Assembly: GCA_963969345.1 (NCBI GenBank)
Contig: OZ017767.1
Location: forward strand, 682,001-746,000
DNA from: Turbatrix aceti
Lineage: Eukaryota; Nematoda; Chromadorea; Rhabditida; Panagrolaimidae
Direction: 5' to 3'
DNA length: 64,000 bases
Positions 22,491-39,533 of the stretch are shown here, piece by piece; the stretch's first letter is position 1, and every line of letters begins with the position of its first letter. Position numbers and translations under genes: made by a program. The notes below the pieces were generated by a model. It saw only the letters and a program-made list of their open reading frames with translations. It had not been told where the DNA came from and did no database searches.

Positions 22491-22688
22491 ATGCGCTTCG
22501 TTCTTTTCCTTCTTCTCGCTACCATCGTCGCCGTTGGCATGGGAGGCCTTCTTCATATGGATAAGACTCTCCCTCCCCCTCAAAGCTATATGCCGTCGCT
22601 GATGGAACAGCAGGTTGGTATCCTCGAAGGTGACAATGGTCCAAAGATCCATCATCGTCGCTGTCGACACCCAAAACGGTGTACCTGA
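22491..22688 (+). CDS. candidate small secreted peptide with basic His/Arg/Cys tail
   Basis: Single exon, 65 residues. A strong signal peptide (MRFVLFLLLATIVAVGMG) is followed by a 45-residue mature part ending in HHRRCRHPKRCT, with two cysteines near the C-terminus. It lies just beyond the 3' end of SEC23 on the opposite strand. It resembles no family I know. A minus-strand frame of 140 codons over the same DNA has no signal or domain and is treated as a shadow. Confidence rests on the signal peptide and the compact frame only. Confidence 0.45.
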   Translation: MRFVLFLLLATIVAVGMGGLLHMDKTLPPPQSYMPSLMEQQVGILEGDNGPKIHHRRCRHPKRCT

Positions 22689-22961
22689 AACATTCCATAA
22701 TCCTGCTTGCTTTTTTATGTTTCGAAAAACCGGTTTTCGTAATCGTGCTTGTGGGCTGAAATAAATCATTACCAATTGACTTTCCAGTCAAGAATGCCTC
22801 TACGGACCCCTCTAAAAATAAATACCTTTATAAACAACGACAATATCAGCGAGTACAAAACGATCAACAAGAATAACCTCTTACACACTTTCTTAAAATT
22901 TTTTTAATTTAAAAAGCAATTCGCGTGCAAATCAAGAAAACCGCCTACACGCATCTCTTTT

Positions 22962-28680
<5,719 letters not shown>

Positions 28681-29449
28681 GATGGCGAAGAAACAGTGGT
28701 CGTCCGACTGCTAAAAGCACGGCTAATGCAGATGAGAAAAATGAAAATAAAGAATGAATGATAAAACACGCCAAATCAGGGTAAATTAAAATATTCAACG
28801 CGAAAACATGCTTCACGTAAAGCTTACGTACATGAGATTCGAAAAACGTAAAAAATAAAACTGTTGTGAAGCAGGAGAAACCTGGAAGACAAGCCAACGC
28901 TGCATAAAAATGGTGGACTTGGAGTTACACGTAAGCAATAGGCTGACGACGCATTGCGCGCGTCTCGACACGATTTTTGAAGATCAAACTTTTCTTCGTT
29001 GCGCGAAGACGAGTTTTCAAACTTGTTTTCTCGCGTTGTACGGATCCCGTTTGGGTTATCCTGTGATCTCATTGTTATCATGTCACACGATATGACTGGT
29101 CAGACCAACCCTGGAGCCAGCAAGACTCCCAAGCCAATTTCACGGCTTGTACGCCAAATTTGCTGCTTCTGAGACAATCGGACAGCGTCAAAGTTATCCT
29201 CGTTGTCCGAATAAAAAATCGGTTTACCGTTTACCACGTATCAGACAACTGACTTTTTTTTGAAAATAGATGAATTCAAAAAAAAATGTTCTTTTTTGAA
29301 AGCAAAAAAATGCACACTGGAAACATTCATGAACAATTTATAAAGAAAGAAATCATGGTGTCTTCCAAAACTTGTTTGCCATGAATAAATGTTTCACAAT
29401 GTTCGAAATTAAAATTTGTGAAAATAATTGAAACGAAAAAAGAACAGCT
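28681..29449. other. intergenic region upstream of SEC23
   Basis: Holds the presumed SEC23 promoter (leftward) and the 3' flank of the tRNA. No TATA box is seen close to the SEC23 start. No other gene recognised. Confidence 0.4.
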
Positions 29450-29521
29450 GATCTCGGGCGGAATCGAACCACCGACCTTCAGTGTGTTAGACTGACGTGA
29501 TAACCCCTACACCACGAGACC
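29450..29521 (-). tRNA. tRNA-Val(AAC)
   Basis: A 72-nt cloverleaf on the minus strand. The acceptor stem GGTCTCG pairs with CGAGATC (one G-U), the D arm is GTGTAGGGGTTATCAC, the anticodon loop is CTAACAC with anticodon AAC, and the T arm is GGTTCGATTCC. No intron, and CCA is not encoded. The internal A and B box sequences of RNA polymerase III promoters are intact. Confidence 0.95.
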
Positions 29522-29666
29522 GCGATTTTCAGCCAAATGCGTGTTCTCCCGCGAAAACGAGCATTTAAAATATTTTTTACAACACGCCAACGCAAAATCC
29601 TGATTTCTGCATTAAAATGCACAATTTTATTAACCAACATTACAGTGCAAACAAAATAATTACCCA

Positions 29667-32600
29667 TTAATCAATTTCAACTACCACGTTTTTAAATTTT
29701 TCAAAAATTTGAGGATTCTTTTCGACCATTTCCTGGGAGACGAGAGAGACGCCGAGCTGATCGGAGAGCTCGAGGGGCTGCGCCATGTACGGGAACCACC
29801 GGCGAATCTTGCTGATGCCCTCCTCGATGCTCATGTTGTAGCAGCCAGGCATGATGTGTTCGTGAATCCATCGGGGGAGCTTGGAGCGCTTGTCAGCCTT
29901 TCCAAAACGCTGAAAACGGTTTATCGAACCTTATACTCTCCAAAACCCTATAAAAACAAACCCGATCCGCAAAAATGAGAATTCCATAATCATTTTTGCC
30001 TCGAATAGCCCGTCCAACGCACTGGGCAGCGTGGCGCATCGCATCAAACGTCAAAAAGTCGTTTTCACTGCAAAAAATATAAGAAAACGGTTTTTAGGGA
30101 TAAAAAACTATCCTACCGTATATCAAACTCGTCCCTGAGGTACTCCAGCCTAGCCCTCAGAATCCTGCCTTCAGTATAAACAAACGGGATTCCCAGCACG
30201 ACGACAGCCCTTCCAAGGTGATTTTCGAAATCAATGCCTTCCGAAACTTTGCCTCGGGCGACGCAGAACATGATGCCACCCCGCCCGCTCTCCACAGCCT
30301 TGACATACTGCGCGAGAGCGTGCGCGGTCTCGACGGCGTCTGTCGTCTCGAAGAAGACGAGCTTGTACCTCGAAAGGTCATCCAGGGCTTTCTAAAACGC
30401 ATAAACCACAAATTACTTTTCAAAGCCAATAAAAACCCACAGATTTCGCCCACGCAGCGACGAGAGACTCCATGTAGGTGTAACTCGGAAAGAAGACGAC
30501 GATTCCGTCCGGGACACGACGACAGAGGTCTTGAAGGAGGTTAGCGTAGTTTCGGACGACGGAAGGCTCGTCCCGGGACTCGTATCGAGATGAGATGTCC
30601 ACTTGGTCGTTTCCCTTGCCGATCATGAGAGGAATAAAGTTTTCGCGAGCCTGAGTCATGGACAGGGAGGCCATGACTGCGGGCTGGAAGTCCAGAATAC
30701 GGGGGTACATGTCCAGGGGTGAGAGAGTCTAAAAATCGAAAAATTTCGGTAAAAACACGATTTTTAGGCATAAAAATCAAATTTAGACAATAATCAATTT
30801 TTTGTTGCAAAAAATCGCGATTTCTAAGGGGTTTTTTTTAAGGAAAAACGTCCTAATTTCAGCTTCGAAACAATTTTGTGATGAAAGAAGGAAAAACAAA
30901 GAAAATCGAATTTTTAGGTAAGAAGTCGTAAAGTTTATCGCAAAAATCCAAAATCCAATAAAAAACAGTTTTATAAAAACCAGGCTAAATTGAAAAAAAA
31001 CTCACTCCCGAAGTGATAATCACTGATTGGAACCTCGAAATCACAGGTCTCATAGCCACCGACGAATCCAAACAAGCCAAATGAACGAGGCAATCGGGAA
31101 GAGCGTTTTCATCCCGAGCAGACATTTCGTCCGGCTCGATGATGACGCTGAATCCATGAGAAAACGTACTGACCAGCGTAGCAAACTGAGTCAGCTTGAC
31201 GAGCGGATAAAAGGACGACACATCCGTCAGCTGAAGGGTCTCGGTCAGAGAAGCGAACCTCTCAGACGCGAATCTCAGAGCCTTGCGGTCGATGTAGACG
31301 GCGGAGTAGACGTCACGCAGGAAAGCAGCCGGGGACTCGACAAAGACAGTCTTGGTCCGCATGCGATGCCTAAGGTACTCGGCGAAGCGGCCCAGAAACC
31401 GGAGAAAGTGGTCGGCCGTTCGGATCGTGCCGGGGATGGCGTCGCGCAGAACTTCATCCGGTAGGCCGGGATTGACGATGATCCGGTCTTCGTCGCGTTC
31501 GGTGCGCTTTTCGCGGAGGTTTTCGACGAGGCGTTCGTATTCTTCGGTCAGACGCTGACTGTTGTCGGCTTTCATGCGTTCCACGAAGCGATGGAGAGTG
31601 TCCAGGCCAGTGTCGCACTTGTTAATCAGGCGACGGGACTGAAAAAAAACATAAAATAAGAAAACTGACCGTAATTGAGTTTTTTAGGTGAAAAGTTATA
31701 AATTTTTCGTTTCTGTTATGAAAAAAATGTCAGAAATACGTAATCCATCATTTAAATAAAAACGTGGACAGTAGTTTTAGGCAAAAAAAACCAACCAAAA
31801 TCGACCATAACAATTTTTAGTCAAAAAAAAGACGCCAACAACGCTTTTTTAGGTCAAAAAACGCAAAAAAAGTTCCCAAATCCCTCAAAGCCAAACTCAC
31901 CAGCGAAACACTCATCGCATCGACGCAAACGTTGTCAATATTGTGTGCCTCATCAAAAATGACCACCGATCTCGGATTGATATCCTTGCTGACGATTTCG
32001 GCAATCTTGGGATCCAGAAGATAGTGATACGAATAAACAACAATGTCGGCAGAGTTCACAGCAGCCCGAGCGAGGAAATACGGGCAGAGTTTGTGGTTCT
32101 TGCCGAAGGCACGCATGTCTGTGAGGTTAAAAACGCCCTTTGGCAGCGTAAATTCTCGATTCGAGTCCCAGTTTTCAAAGAAATCACACTGAGGTGCTTC
32201 GGGGTTGACGCGGCGCTTTGCACGGGCAACCGAAGTCGTCATCGACTGACACGCGCCGTCGACAGCCGTGCCCTCGCGTTTGCTGACGACGGATTCGTTG
32301 ATGCAGAGATTTTTGCGGGAGGACAGGGCGACTGCGAGGATGTCTGGGGCGCCCTAAAACTTATGTTCACCATTTTTGCTTCAAAACAGCATATCTACCA
32401 AAATTCGACAAATTTTTGACCAAAAAAAGCGAAAACTCTCAAAAAACCATAAAAAAATCCCAATCCGACCATTTTCCGGTAAAAAACCCCAAAACTCACC
32501 GACGAATACTGCTCGTAATAGGCAAAGAGATTCTTCAACTCCTCAACGACCTTTTCAATCTCAGGAATCGTACGTGAGCAATAGACCAGCTTCTGAATTC

Positions 32601-32894
32601 GATTCGGATACCGCAGCATGTACGCCACGATGACTGAGAGAACGCAGGCTGTCTTACCCGTGCCACAGGGCATTTCGATCACTCCATGACCCTGAAAATC
32701 ACCAAAAACGATAAAATCCACGTCGCAGCCAACAAACCATCGCATCCAGGGTCTTCTTGACCTCCACCATGTAGTAGTACTGCTCTGGGTAGATATAGCC
32801 ATAGGGAAACAAGACTGTGAGCTTGTCAAGTTGCAGCCTAAAAACAAAATTCAGCAAAACAATCAGCAAAAAATTTGAAAACAACCCACTTCAT
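29667..32894 (-). CDS. ERCC2: XPD/ERCC2, TFIIH 5'-3' DNA helicase
   Basis: ATP-dependent helicase of TFIIH, needed for nucleotide excision repair and bridging the CAK kinase in transcription. Nine exons on the minus strand: 32894-32890, 32837-32738, 32691-32500, 32353-31901, 31638-31006, 30728-30441, 30391-30117, 30067-29962, 29909-29667 (764 residues; human XPD is 760). Exon 1 has only five coding bases (ATGAA). Walker A is CGTGKT at residues 44-49, DEAH is at about 233-236 ([13 protein letters not shown]). Four cysteines spaced as in the iron-sulphur domain are in exon 4 (NLCIN, GACQS, PQCDF, KLCPYF). Later helicase motifs are TSGTLSPLD (across the exon 5/6 junction), [21 protein letters not shown] and QCVGRAIRG. 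All key residues are present, so the enzyme looks functional. Confidence 0.97.
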
Positions 32895-33595
32895 TGCAGA
32901 AGACGTAAAAGCAGTTACCGAATGACAAAAATGATAACCGTGCTAGATGACAAAAAAAAACAGGGAGAACTTCAGAATCTCAAAAACGAAAAAATGGTTC
33001 CAAAGAAAAAATTGCACAAAAAAAAGTGCAAGTAACGCAAAGGGAACACTTTGATGGTAGAAACCGACAAAGTGTTCCCTCTTTTTAGACGACAGAAAAA
33101 AGTACGCGCACGCAATTTACGACTTTCAGTTCAGGACCCGGAACTGAGCATCTTTCACAAATATTGTAGAATGTACCTTGCTGTAACCTGCTTTGTTTGT
33201 ACATCGATTTCGGTTCCTAATCGTGACTACACCTCCCGAGGATGTTGCCGACATTGTCAACGTGGTCGACAAAAGCGACGAAGAAAATATCACCAGTGAT
33301 AAGACCGTATGTTTTCAATTTTTTTTCTTGAAATCAATTATTCTCGAAGTTTGCATGAACTACTTTTTTTGTTTTAAAAGTTGCAACCTAAACATTGGGG
33401 AAAATACATTAGTTTACATTTGCCTTACAACAGCAAAAATATTGATGAATCCCAGACATCAGCGCCCCTATTGTTCAATAAGGTGCGAAGTTGTTATGAG
33501 TGTGATTTATTTAACGGCTGCATCAGCACTTGCTCATTGTGCTAAATAATGGAAGAAAAGTTCTTTCTCATTGCGTTTGCGTTTTTCCAGTCATC
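32895..33595. other. intergenic region between divergent XPD and carboxylesterase genes
   Basis: No gene recognised. Several frames of 60-120 codons are open here but have no domain or signal. A TTTTTCCAG at 33582-33590, directly before the esterase start, may be a trans-splice acceptor. Confidence 0.4.
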
Positions 33596-35329
33596 ATGGC
33601 TTGCGTTTTGTTGTGCAGTTTGTTTTTGCTGTCATTTGATTGGTTTATTTTGCCAGGCAAAGGCCATCAACAATCGGATATTAATGTTGTTGGAAATCCA
33701 TCAAGCGGCCCCATCGTTACCACAACTTATGGACCGATTCAAGGCTACACGACCCAAATAAATGGCACCAAAGATCAGAAGTTTGCACAAGTATTTCTTG
33801 GCGTTCCGTACGCAAAACCACCTGTAGGAAAGCTGAGATTTGAAAAACCACAGCCTCCGAATCCCTGGACTGCCGTCAAGCAAGCAACCAAATTTGGAAA
33901 TATTTGTATCGGAATTGGACAGGACGACGGTAAAGAAGACTGTCTAACGTTGAATGTATTTGCCCCCGTCAAAAGTATCAATGACACAAAGCTTCTTCCT
34001 GTATATTTTTACGTCCATGGAGGGTCATTCATATTTCTGAGTTCAGCAAACTTCGGGAAAGACATTATTCTGACCAATGTTGTGTCCGAAAACATTGTTG
34101 TTGTTACCATCAACTACCGTCTTGGTCCTCTTGGATTCCTTTTTACCGACTTACCAGGCCAAACTCCGAACGTTGGAATACTGGACCAGATTCAGGCTCT
34201 CAAATGGGTGAGAGATAACATCGATCGCTTCGGAGGTGACCCAAAACGGGTAACGCTGAGTGGAGAGTCTGCAGGCGGGGCTTCTGTGTCATGGATAACG
34301 ATAAGTCCGCTTTCACGTGGACTATACGCACAAACGTTCCCCATGAGCGGTTCTGCTCTTGACATTTGGGCATCAAAGCCAGATGTTGTCAGAAACAACA
34401 CCAAAAAGCTGATTGGAATGTTAAAATGCAATAACACTAAAAACGTGGTCAAGTGCTTGAAAGCGATACCTTTGGAACAATTTTGGCAAATTGCAAAACA
34501 AATTGTAAGTTTTAGCATAATAAATATTATTTTTTAATCACATTTGTATTTTTGTAAACAGGTACACGATAACGACACAGTCGACTTTGGAGTTTGGCAT
34601 CCGGTTTTTCACGAGTCACTGGTCGGCACCAAAGTACGGACAATTGCTCAAGCCATGGAAAACGCTCCTGGGGTACCTAGCCTGCACGCTCTTAACTCCC
34701 AAGAAACAAAAAATTGGGTGATAACTGAAAGCGGTGGTGGAAAATACTACCCCATTTCTTACAACCAAGGCAAAAATCTTACTGAAAAACATTTCTTCGC
34801 CTCCATCAACGCCCTGTACGGCTTGCACTCTATTTTTGGCAACAATACATCAGAAGCTGTGTCCTCAATTTTTAAGTTTTATACCAACGAATCGAAAGCA
34901 TACTCAAAATATCCGTGCGCAGGCACACTTGTCCAATCGATATCCGATGTGTTGTTCGTCATCGGACAGATGCGAGAAGCTCGTCACCGAGCCAAATTCG
35001 GAGCTCCTGTTTACTTTTTTTTGAACGAATGCGTTGATAACAGCAATCCGGTCGTTGCCGGGTGTGGACACGGCTCAATCAGCTACTACGTTTTTCGCAA
35101 TTCCCACCCAGAAGTACAAAGGATTATTTTGCCAATCATCATTCGATTTATTAAAACCGGCGAGCCATGGGAGGGCTACCGCGTGAATTCCACCACAATT
35201 CCCTATTTTCATGCTTCTGCCACCGGCGGTTTCAGCGATTCACTGTGGCCAGAGCGTGTCAAGTTTTGGAATAAGTTTTACAATACTTTCGGATTTGATT
35301 GGCCGAGTGGTTCACGTGATCAACCTTAA
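33596..35329 (+). CDS. secreted type-B carboxylesterase
   Basis: Alpha/beta-hydrolase of the carboxylesterase/cholinesterase family, predicted to hydrolyse carboxyl esters outside the cell or in the secretory path. Two exons, 33596-34504 and 34562-35329 (558 residues, phase 0 join). Signal peptide MACVLLCSLFLLSF.... Family landmarks are FLGVPYAKPPVGKLRF, EDCLTLNVF, the oxyanion-hole YVHGGSF, VTINYRLGPLGF, and the nucleophile elbow GESAGG with Ser at about residue 225. The catalytic His is in CGHGSISYYVF, and an acidic residue is available in the TESGGGKYYP segment. The triad therefore looks complete, although the usual E in the HGxEL motif region is changed (HGSISY). About seven N-glycosylation sequons. 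No C-terminal membrane anchor is seen, unlike neuroligins. Length is normal for the family. Confidence 0.9.
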
Positions 35330-35482
35330 CAAAATTTTTTGGTTAAAAAACAATATGATTGTTTTTGTCTTTAAATCGCCAAACATACAATTTCTAAGAA
35401 AACAACTTTATTATGTGTTATGCCTTACTCACGTGTTTTATTGCATAGCTTCTAATTTATTACAAAATAATATTTATTGTAC

Positions 35483-35665
35483 TCAATAATCACAAAAGCA
35501 CCATCCGTTGATACAATAGGGTTTTTCCTCGCATTCGTCAAAGCTCCCATCATACACATCGTTAAAACAATCCTCTCTAATTTTACACGGTGGTCTAACG
35601 TGGGCAGCGACGGTATTCACAAGGAATGTAAAAAAAACAAGCAAATAATTGAGCAACAGTTTCAT
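35483..35665 (-). CDS. small secreted cysteine-rich peptide
   Basis: Single exon, 60 residues from the start at 35665 (an upstream in-frame ATG would add 16 residues and spoil the signal peptide). A signal peptide (MKLLLNYLLVFFTFLVNTVAA) leads a 40-residue acidic mature peptide with six cysteines: CKIREDC, DECEEKPYC, INGWCFCDY. The pattern CxxxxxC...CxxxxxCxxxxCxC suggests three disulphides, as in many nematode secreted peptides. Family not identified; no activity is claimed. Confidence 0.6.
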   Translation of the reverse strand: MKLLLNYLLVFFTFLVNTVAAHVRPPCKIREDCFNDVYDGSFDECEEKPYCINGWCFCDY

Positions 35666-36423
35666 TGTTAAAACAAACAGTAGTGTCATTTCTGAATTGA
35701 AGATACCGTGCACAATACCGTGTAATGCACATTATAACAAGTCTGGCGACGCTAAGAATTATGATGTTTTGTCATTCGCTTCTCATGATTGCACTCTCAT
35801 AACACTGAAATTGTATAGCAGATATCACTTTGAATAGGTGAAAGTCCCGACGTTAGAAGCTGTGCGACCAGGCCCCTCCTTTTTAAAAATCAACAAATGT
35901 ATCTGCTCGAAAATAACTTTGTTTTATAACAACAACAAGAAAAATGACGTCATAAAAAATAATTCAAACTACAACAGCAGATAAAACGACAACTTGGCGC
36001 CTTTTTTTGAGATGAGTCAGCACTCAACTTTTTTTACACAATTATTAATTGCCCGTGTGCATGCATCATTTTTTAGCCAATTTTTACCTTTCTTTAACGC
36101 ATGTACCCCTCTACCAACTGAGTACTTTAAAACACGTCATAGAAAAAGATCATGCTCGCTTTGACTGGCGTTCAAGGTTAATGCACCTGTTCACCTGGCC
36201 GGGCCAAAAAAGGAGTCACCAGTCAGAAAGGAGGCAAGTGGGTCATTTTTTGGGCACGGAAAACGTAAACAAGATTTATAAAAGTACTTTTGCACAAAAT
36301 TAAGTACGTTTTTTTGCAAGCTAAAAACAATCGGATTCCGCGATTGAGGTCTCATTTTTATTCAAGTGAACTTGAAATGTGTTTCCTATAAAAGTCTGAT
36401 ATTTGCTAAATGGATTCCTTGAT
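35666..36423. other. upstream region of the mucin gene
   Basis: AT-rich with no coding signal. The segments at 36228-36260 (AAGTGGGTCATTTTTTGGGC) and 36345-36370 (AGGTCTCATTTTTATTCAAG) recur downstream at about 38665-38690 and 38730-38750. TATAAAAG occurs at 36273-36280 and again in CTATAAAAGTC at 36388-36396, the second about 30 bp before the start codon. Confidence 0.5.
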
Positions 36424-38010
36424 ATGTGGTTCGCCAGAATTACACTACTACTAATGATTCAAAGATTGCTTTGTGAAGGCTGTGCGGCTACTGGCAACCC
36501 GGGTATGTCTGGGACGACGACAACAACAACGTCACCCGGGGAAACCACCACAACGGTGGCTGGAGAAACCACAACTACGACCTCTGAAGAAACCACGACC
36601 ACAACTACTGAAGAAACAACGACAACAACTTCTGAAGAAACAACAACCACAACAACTCCGGAGACAACTACTAGTACTACACCAGAAACAACAACTACTA
36701 CGGAGTCGACGACGACTACAACCCTAACAACAACTACTACTACACCAACGACAACAACAACTACTGAAGAAACAACGACTACAACTTCTGAAGAAACAAC
36801 AACCACAACAACTCCGGAGACAACTACAACAACTAGTACTACTCCAGAAACGACAACTACTACGGAGTCGACAACGACTACAACCCCAACAACAACTACT
36901 ACAACACCAACGACAACCACAACTACTGAAGAAACAACGACTACAACTTCTGAAGAAACAACAACCACAACTTCGGTAGAAACAACAACCACAACAACTC
37001 CGGAGACAACTACAACAACTAGTACTACTCCAGAAACGACAACTACTACGGAGTCGACAACGACTACAACCCCAACAACAACAACTACTACTACACCAAC
37101 GACAACTACAACTACTCCGTCAACGACAACGACTACAACTACGCCAACAACAACCACGACATCGGAAACAACGACAACAACTACTACAACTCCAACAACG
37201 ACTCCGACGACGACAACTACTACTACTGTCCCAACAACTACTACAACAACAGAGTCTACGACTACTACAACTAGTCCGACTCCTACAACTACCACTACGA
37301 CACCAACAACGACAACCGAGCTTACGACTACTACTACAAATCCAACAACAACAACTACAACGACATCGCCAATCACCACAACGACTCCTACAACGACTAC
37401 TACTATTCCAACGACAACCACAACTACTGAAACCACGACAACCACTACTACTCCGTCATCGACGACGACCACAACTACTACTACTCCAACAACGACAACC
37501 ACCACGACTACGCCAACTACGACAACAACAACCGAGTCAATAACAACCACTTCACCGACAACGACTACGACAGAATCCACGACGACAACTACTGTCCCAA
37601 CAACAAGTATCTCCACTACTACACCGACAACGACAACTTCAACTACGACGTCTTCAGTGACCACTACAACAACTACACCGACAACTACCACAACACCCAC
37701 AACTACGACAACTACTACACCGACAACAACAACAACCAGTCCAGAGGATACGACAACGACGACGACAGCTACAGCTACTACACCAACAACGACAACCACA
37801 ATACTTACGACGACTACTTCGCCAACAACGACTACGACAACGGAGCCTACCACAACCACGACCAGTCCTGAAGACACAACTACGACAACGCTCTTCACGA
37901 TAAACCCCCCAACAACGACGACGACTGAAACGACAACGACTGTTACAACAGAGTCCACAACGACTACGTTGTTTACGATAATTCCGCCAACAACGACGAC
38001 TACATCTTGA
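36424..38010 (+). CDS. secreted threonine-rich mucin-like protein
   Basis: Single exon, 528 residues. A signal peptide (MWFARITLLLMIQRLLCEG) is followed by a short unique stretch (CAATGNPGMSG) and about 490 residues that are mostly Thr in imperfect tandem units such as TTTTTPTTTTTT, ETTTTTSEE and TTTSPED. Such regions are usually heavily O-glycosylated and form surface coats or mucus. No anchor or lectin domain is present. The frame ends at TGA 38008-38010, but the same frame goes on with Thr-rich codons to a second TGA at 38178-38180 (DTTTTTLFTIFPPTT-like), so the true end may once have been there. The long minus-strand frame of Val codons is the mirror of this repeat. Confidence 0.75.
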   Translation: MWFARITLLLMIQRLLCEGCAATGNPGMSGTTTTTTSPGETTTTVAGETTTTTSEETTTTTTEETTTTTSEETTTTTTPETTTSTTPETTTTTESTTTTTLTTTTTTPTTTTTTEETTTTTSEETTTTTTPETTTTTSTTPETTTTTESTTTTTPTTTTTTPTTTTTTEETTTTTSEETTTTTSVETTTTTTPETTTTTSTTPETTTTTESTTTTTPTTTTTTTPTTTTTTPSTTTTTTTPTTTTTSETTTTTTTTPTTTPTTTTTTTVPTTTTTTESTTTTTSPTPTTTTTTPTTTTELTTTTTNPTTTTTTTSPITTTTPTTTTTIPTTTTTTETTTTTTTPSSTTTTTTTTPTTTTTTTTPTTTTTTESITTTSPTTTTTESTTTTTVPTTSISTTTPTTTTSTTTSSVTTTTTTPTTTTTPTTTTTTTPTTTTTSPEDTTTTTTATATTPTTTTTILTTTTSPTTTTTTEPTTTTTSPEDTTTTTLFTINPPTTTTTETTTTVTTESTTTTLFTIIPPTTTTTS

Positions 38011-38180
38011 ACAACGACTACGACAACGGAGCCTACCACAACCACAACCAATCCTGAAGACACAACTACGACAACGCTTTTCACAATATTTCCGCCAACA
38101 ACGACGACAACAACCGAGTCAACTACTACTACAACACCGACGACAACGATTTCTTTATTTACAACTACCACGACCGTGTG
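38011..38180 (+). pseudogene. in-frame Thr-rich extension behind the mucin stop codon
   Basis: After the TGA at 38008-38010, 56 further codons in the same frame continue the mucin repeat (TTTTTEPTTTTTNPED..., ending FTTTTTV) before a second TGA. This looks like a former C-terminus cut off by a nonsense mutation, or a stop codon that is read through. No splice sites that would remove the stop are obvious. Confidence 0.55.
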
Positions 38181-38639
38181 ATTTTATAACCGTGCACAAA
38201 TGCTTGGGCAATTTGAGTTTTGTCTGCTACCATGCTCATAATATTTATGTACATTATTTTGCTTCGATATTATTGTCAAAAAGTTAAAATAAAATATTTT
38301 AAAATCTCGATCATGCTGCAGTACTTTAAATTTGCCGTGGAAGCTTTTAATAGAGTGTAGTTTCAACCTTCATTTCATAATCAAGATGTCATTCCAAAAA
38401 AATAATTCTATCCAAAACAACAATCAAAACAGGCTGACACTTGAGTTGGGCAATAAAAAACACTTTCTTTAAAAAAATTACATATTATTTATATTTTGTC
38501 TCTTGCGAATTCTCTCCTCAGTTATGGAACCATAATGTATCTCCCGATGAGGTACTAATGAAAAACACTGAGCAGTCAATCAAAACAGACGATGGATTGG
38601 ACGATGTTCAAGGTTATTATTGTTCACCTGTCTTGGCCA

Positions 38640-38851
38640 TGAAACGAGCACAAGTAAGAATGAAATGGGTCATTTTTTTGGGCGCAAATAATGTACCCAA
38701 AGTACAATTTTCACGATTTTCTAGACTAAGGTCTTATTTTTATTCAAGTGAGCCCATTACAACCACTACCAGTTCTGAAGACACAACTACGATAACAGAT
38801 GCAACTACCACGACGACATTAGTTACATTTTTATGGCATTGGCGAGTGTAA
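38640..38851 (+). pseudogene. partial duplicate of the mucin gene and its 5' flank
   Basis: 38660-38755 repeats elements of the mucin upstream region in the same order (AAATGGGTCATTTTTTTGGGCGCA and AGGTCTTATTTTTATTCAAGTGA). It then runs straight into a Thr-rich fragment (TTTTSSEDTTTITDATTTTTLV) that resembles the mucin 3' part (TTSPEDTTTTT...) and ends at 38851. There is no signal peptide exon. A truncated tandem copy with an internal deletion is the simplest reading. Confidence 0.55.
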
Positions 38852-39256
38852 GTTTGGAGTTAAGTAAAAAAATTACTGATTATTTAACAATATACTGGTT
38901 TGCATGTTCATGTTGATTAATATACTGGTTTTGCACATTGATATAATGTTTATCGCCAAGATCAGTTTTAAAAACGCCACTCGATCAAATTTTGATTTAA
39001 TGATCTCTGATTAATCTTTGCTTGCCGAATGTTTTTTTATTTGTCAGTTCAAAAAAAAAGAGATTTTTTTCTGTCTGTTGATCTCACATTGGTCTCATCT
39101 AACTGACCAAATCCCAATAAAATTTATTTTTTTGGTTAAGCTTGCCCCGAGAAAAACGACTAACGAGTAATGAATGGATGACTCATTGATCACTTGAACA
39201 AACTGCGGGTGTTTTTTGGCGAATACTCTGTGTAAAGGTGAGTCGATTTGCGGGGG

Positions 39257-39264
39257 TATAAAAG
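39257..39264 (+). promoter_or_regulatory. TATA box
   Basis: TATAAAAG in a GC-richer context (GGGGGTATAAAAGTCAGTCGCGGC). It sits 106 bp before the short signal-peptide frame at 39363 and 430 bp before the Kunitz gene. It could drive either. Confidence 0.55.
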
Positions 39265-39362
39265 TCAGTCGCGGCGCTTTTACTTTTATCGTAAGTTTTA
39301 GTTACTAGTCTGTAATTATTTTTTATTATTTTTTTCTGACGGGCTGACAACGTAAACAAAAA

Positions 39363-39533
39363 ATGAATCACGCTAAAGTTGTTTATATTATTTTTGTTCT
39401 TTGCTTTTTTTTGGCAGCCGATAAAGTTCAGCGCAGGGTGAGAAAATAATGTTGATGACCTTCCCTCTCACTTTTTTGTATGGGGTGAAAAAAAAGGCGG
39501 GGGCAGTCAGTGCGCGTTGATTTTTGCGCATAA
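39363..39533 (+). CDS. possible very short secreted peptide gene
   Basis: Two tentative exons, 39363-39437 and 39507-39533 (33 residues). Exon 1 is almost only a signal peptide (MNHAKVVYIIFVLCFFLAA) followed by DKVQRR and a GTGAGA donor; exon 2 gives SVRVDFCA. A TATA box lies 106 bp upstream. The frame is too short for any statistical support. It may instead be a 5' leader exon spliced onto the Kunitz gene. Confidence 0.22.

Noticed and set aside
33549..33761. Alternative upstream start MEEKFFLIAF... for the esterase
   Set aside because: That frame differs from the esterase frame and ends at 33761. The TTTTTCCAG before 33596 and the signal peptide favour the start at 33596.
36459..38171. A 570-codon minus-strand open frame made of Val/Ser/Gly
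   Set aside because: It is the reverse complement of the Thr-rich repeat (ACN codons give NGT). Its signal peptide and start context are poor, and the + frame has a signal peptide.
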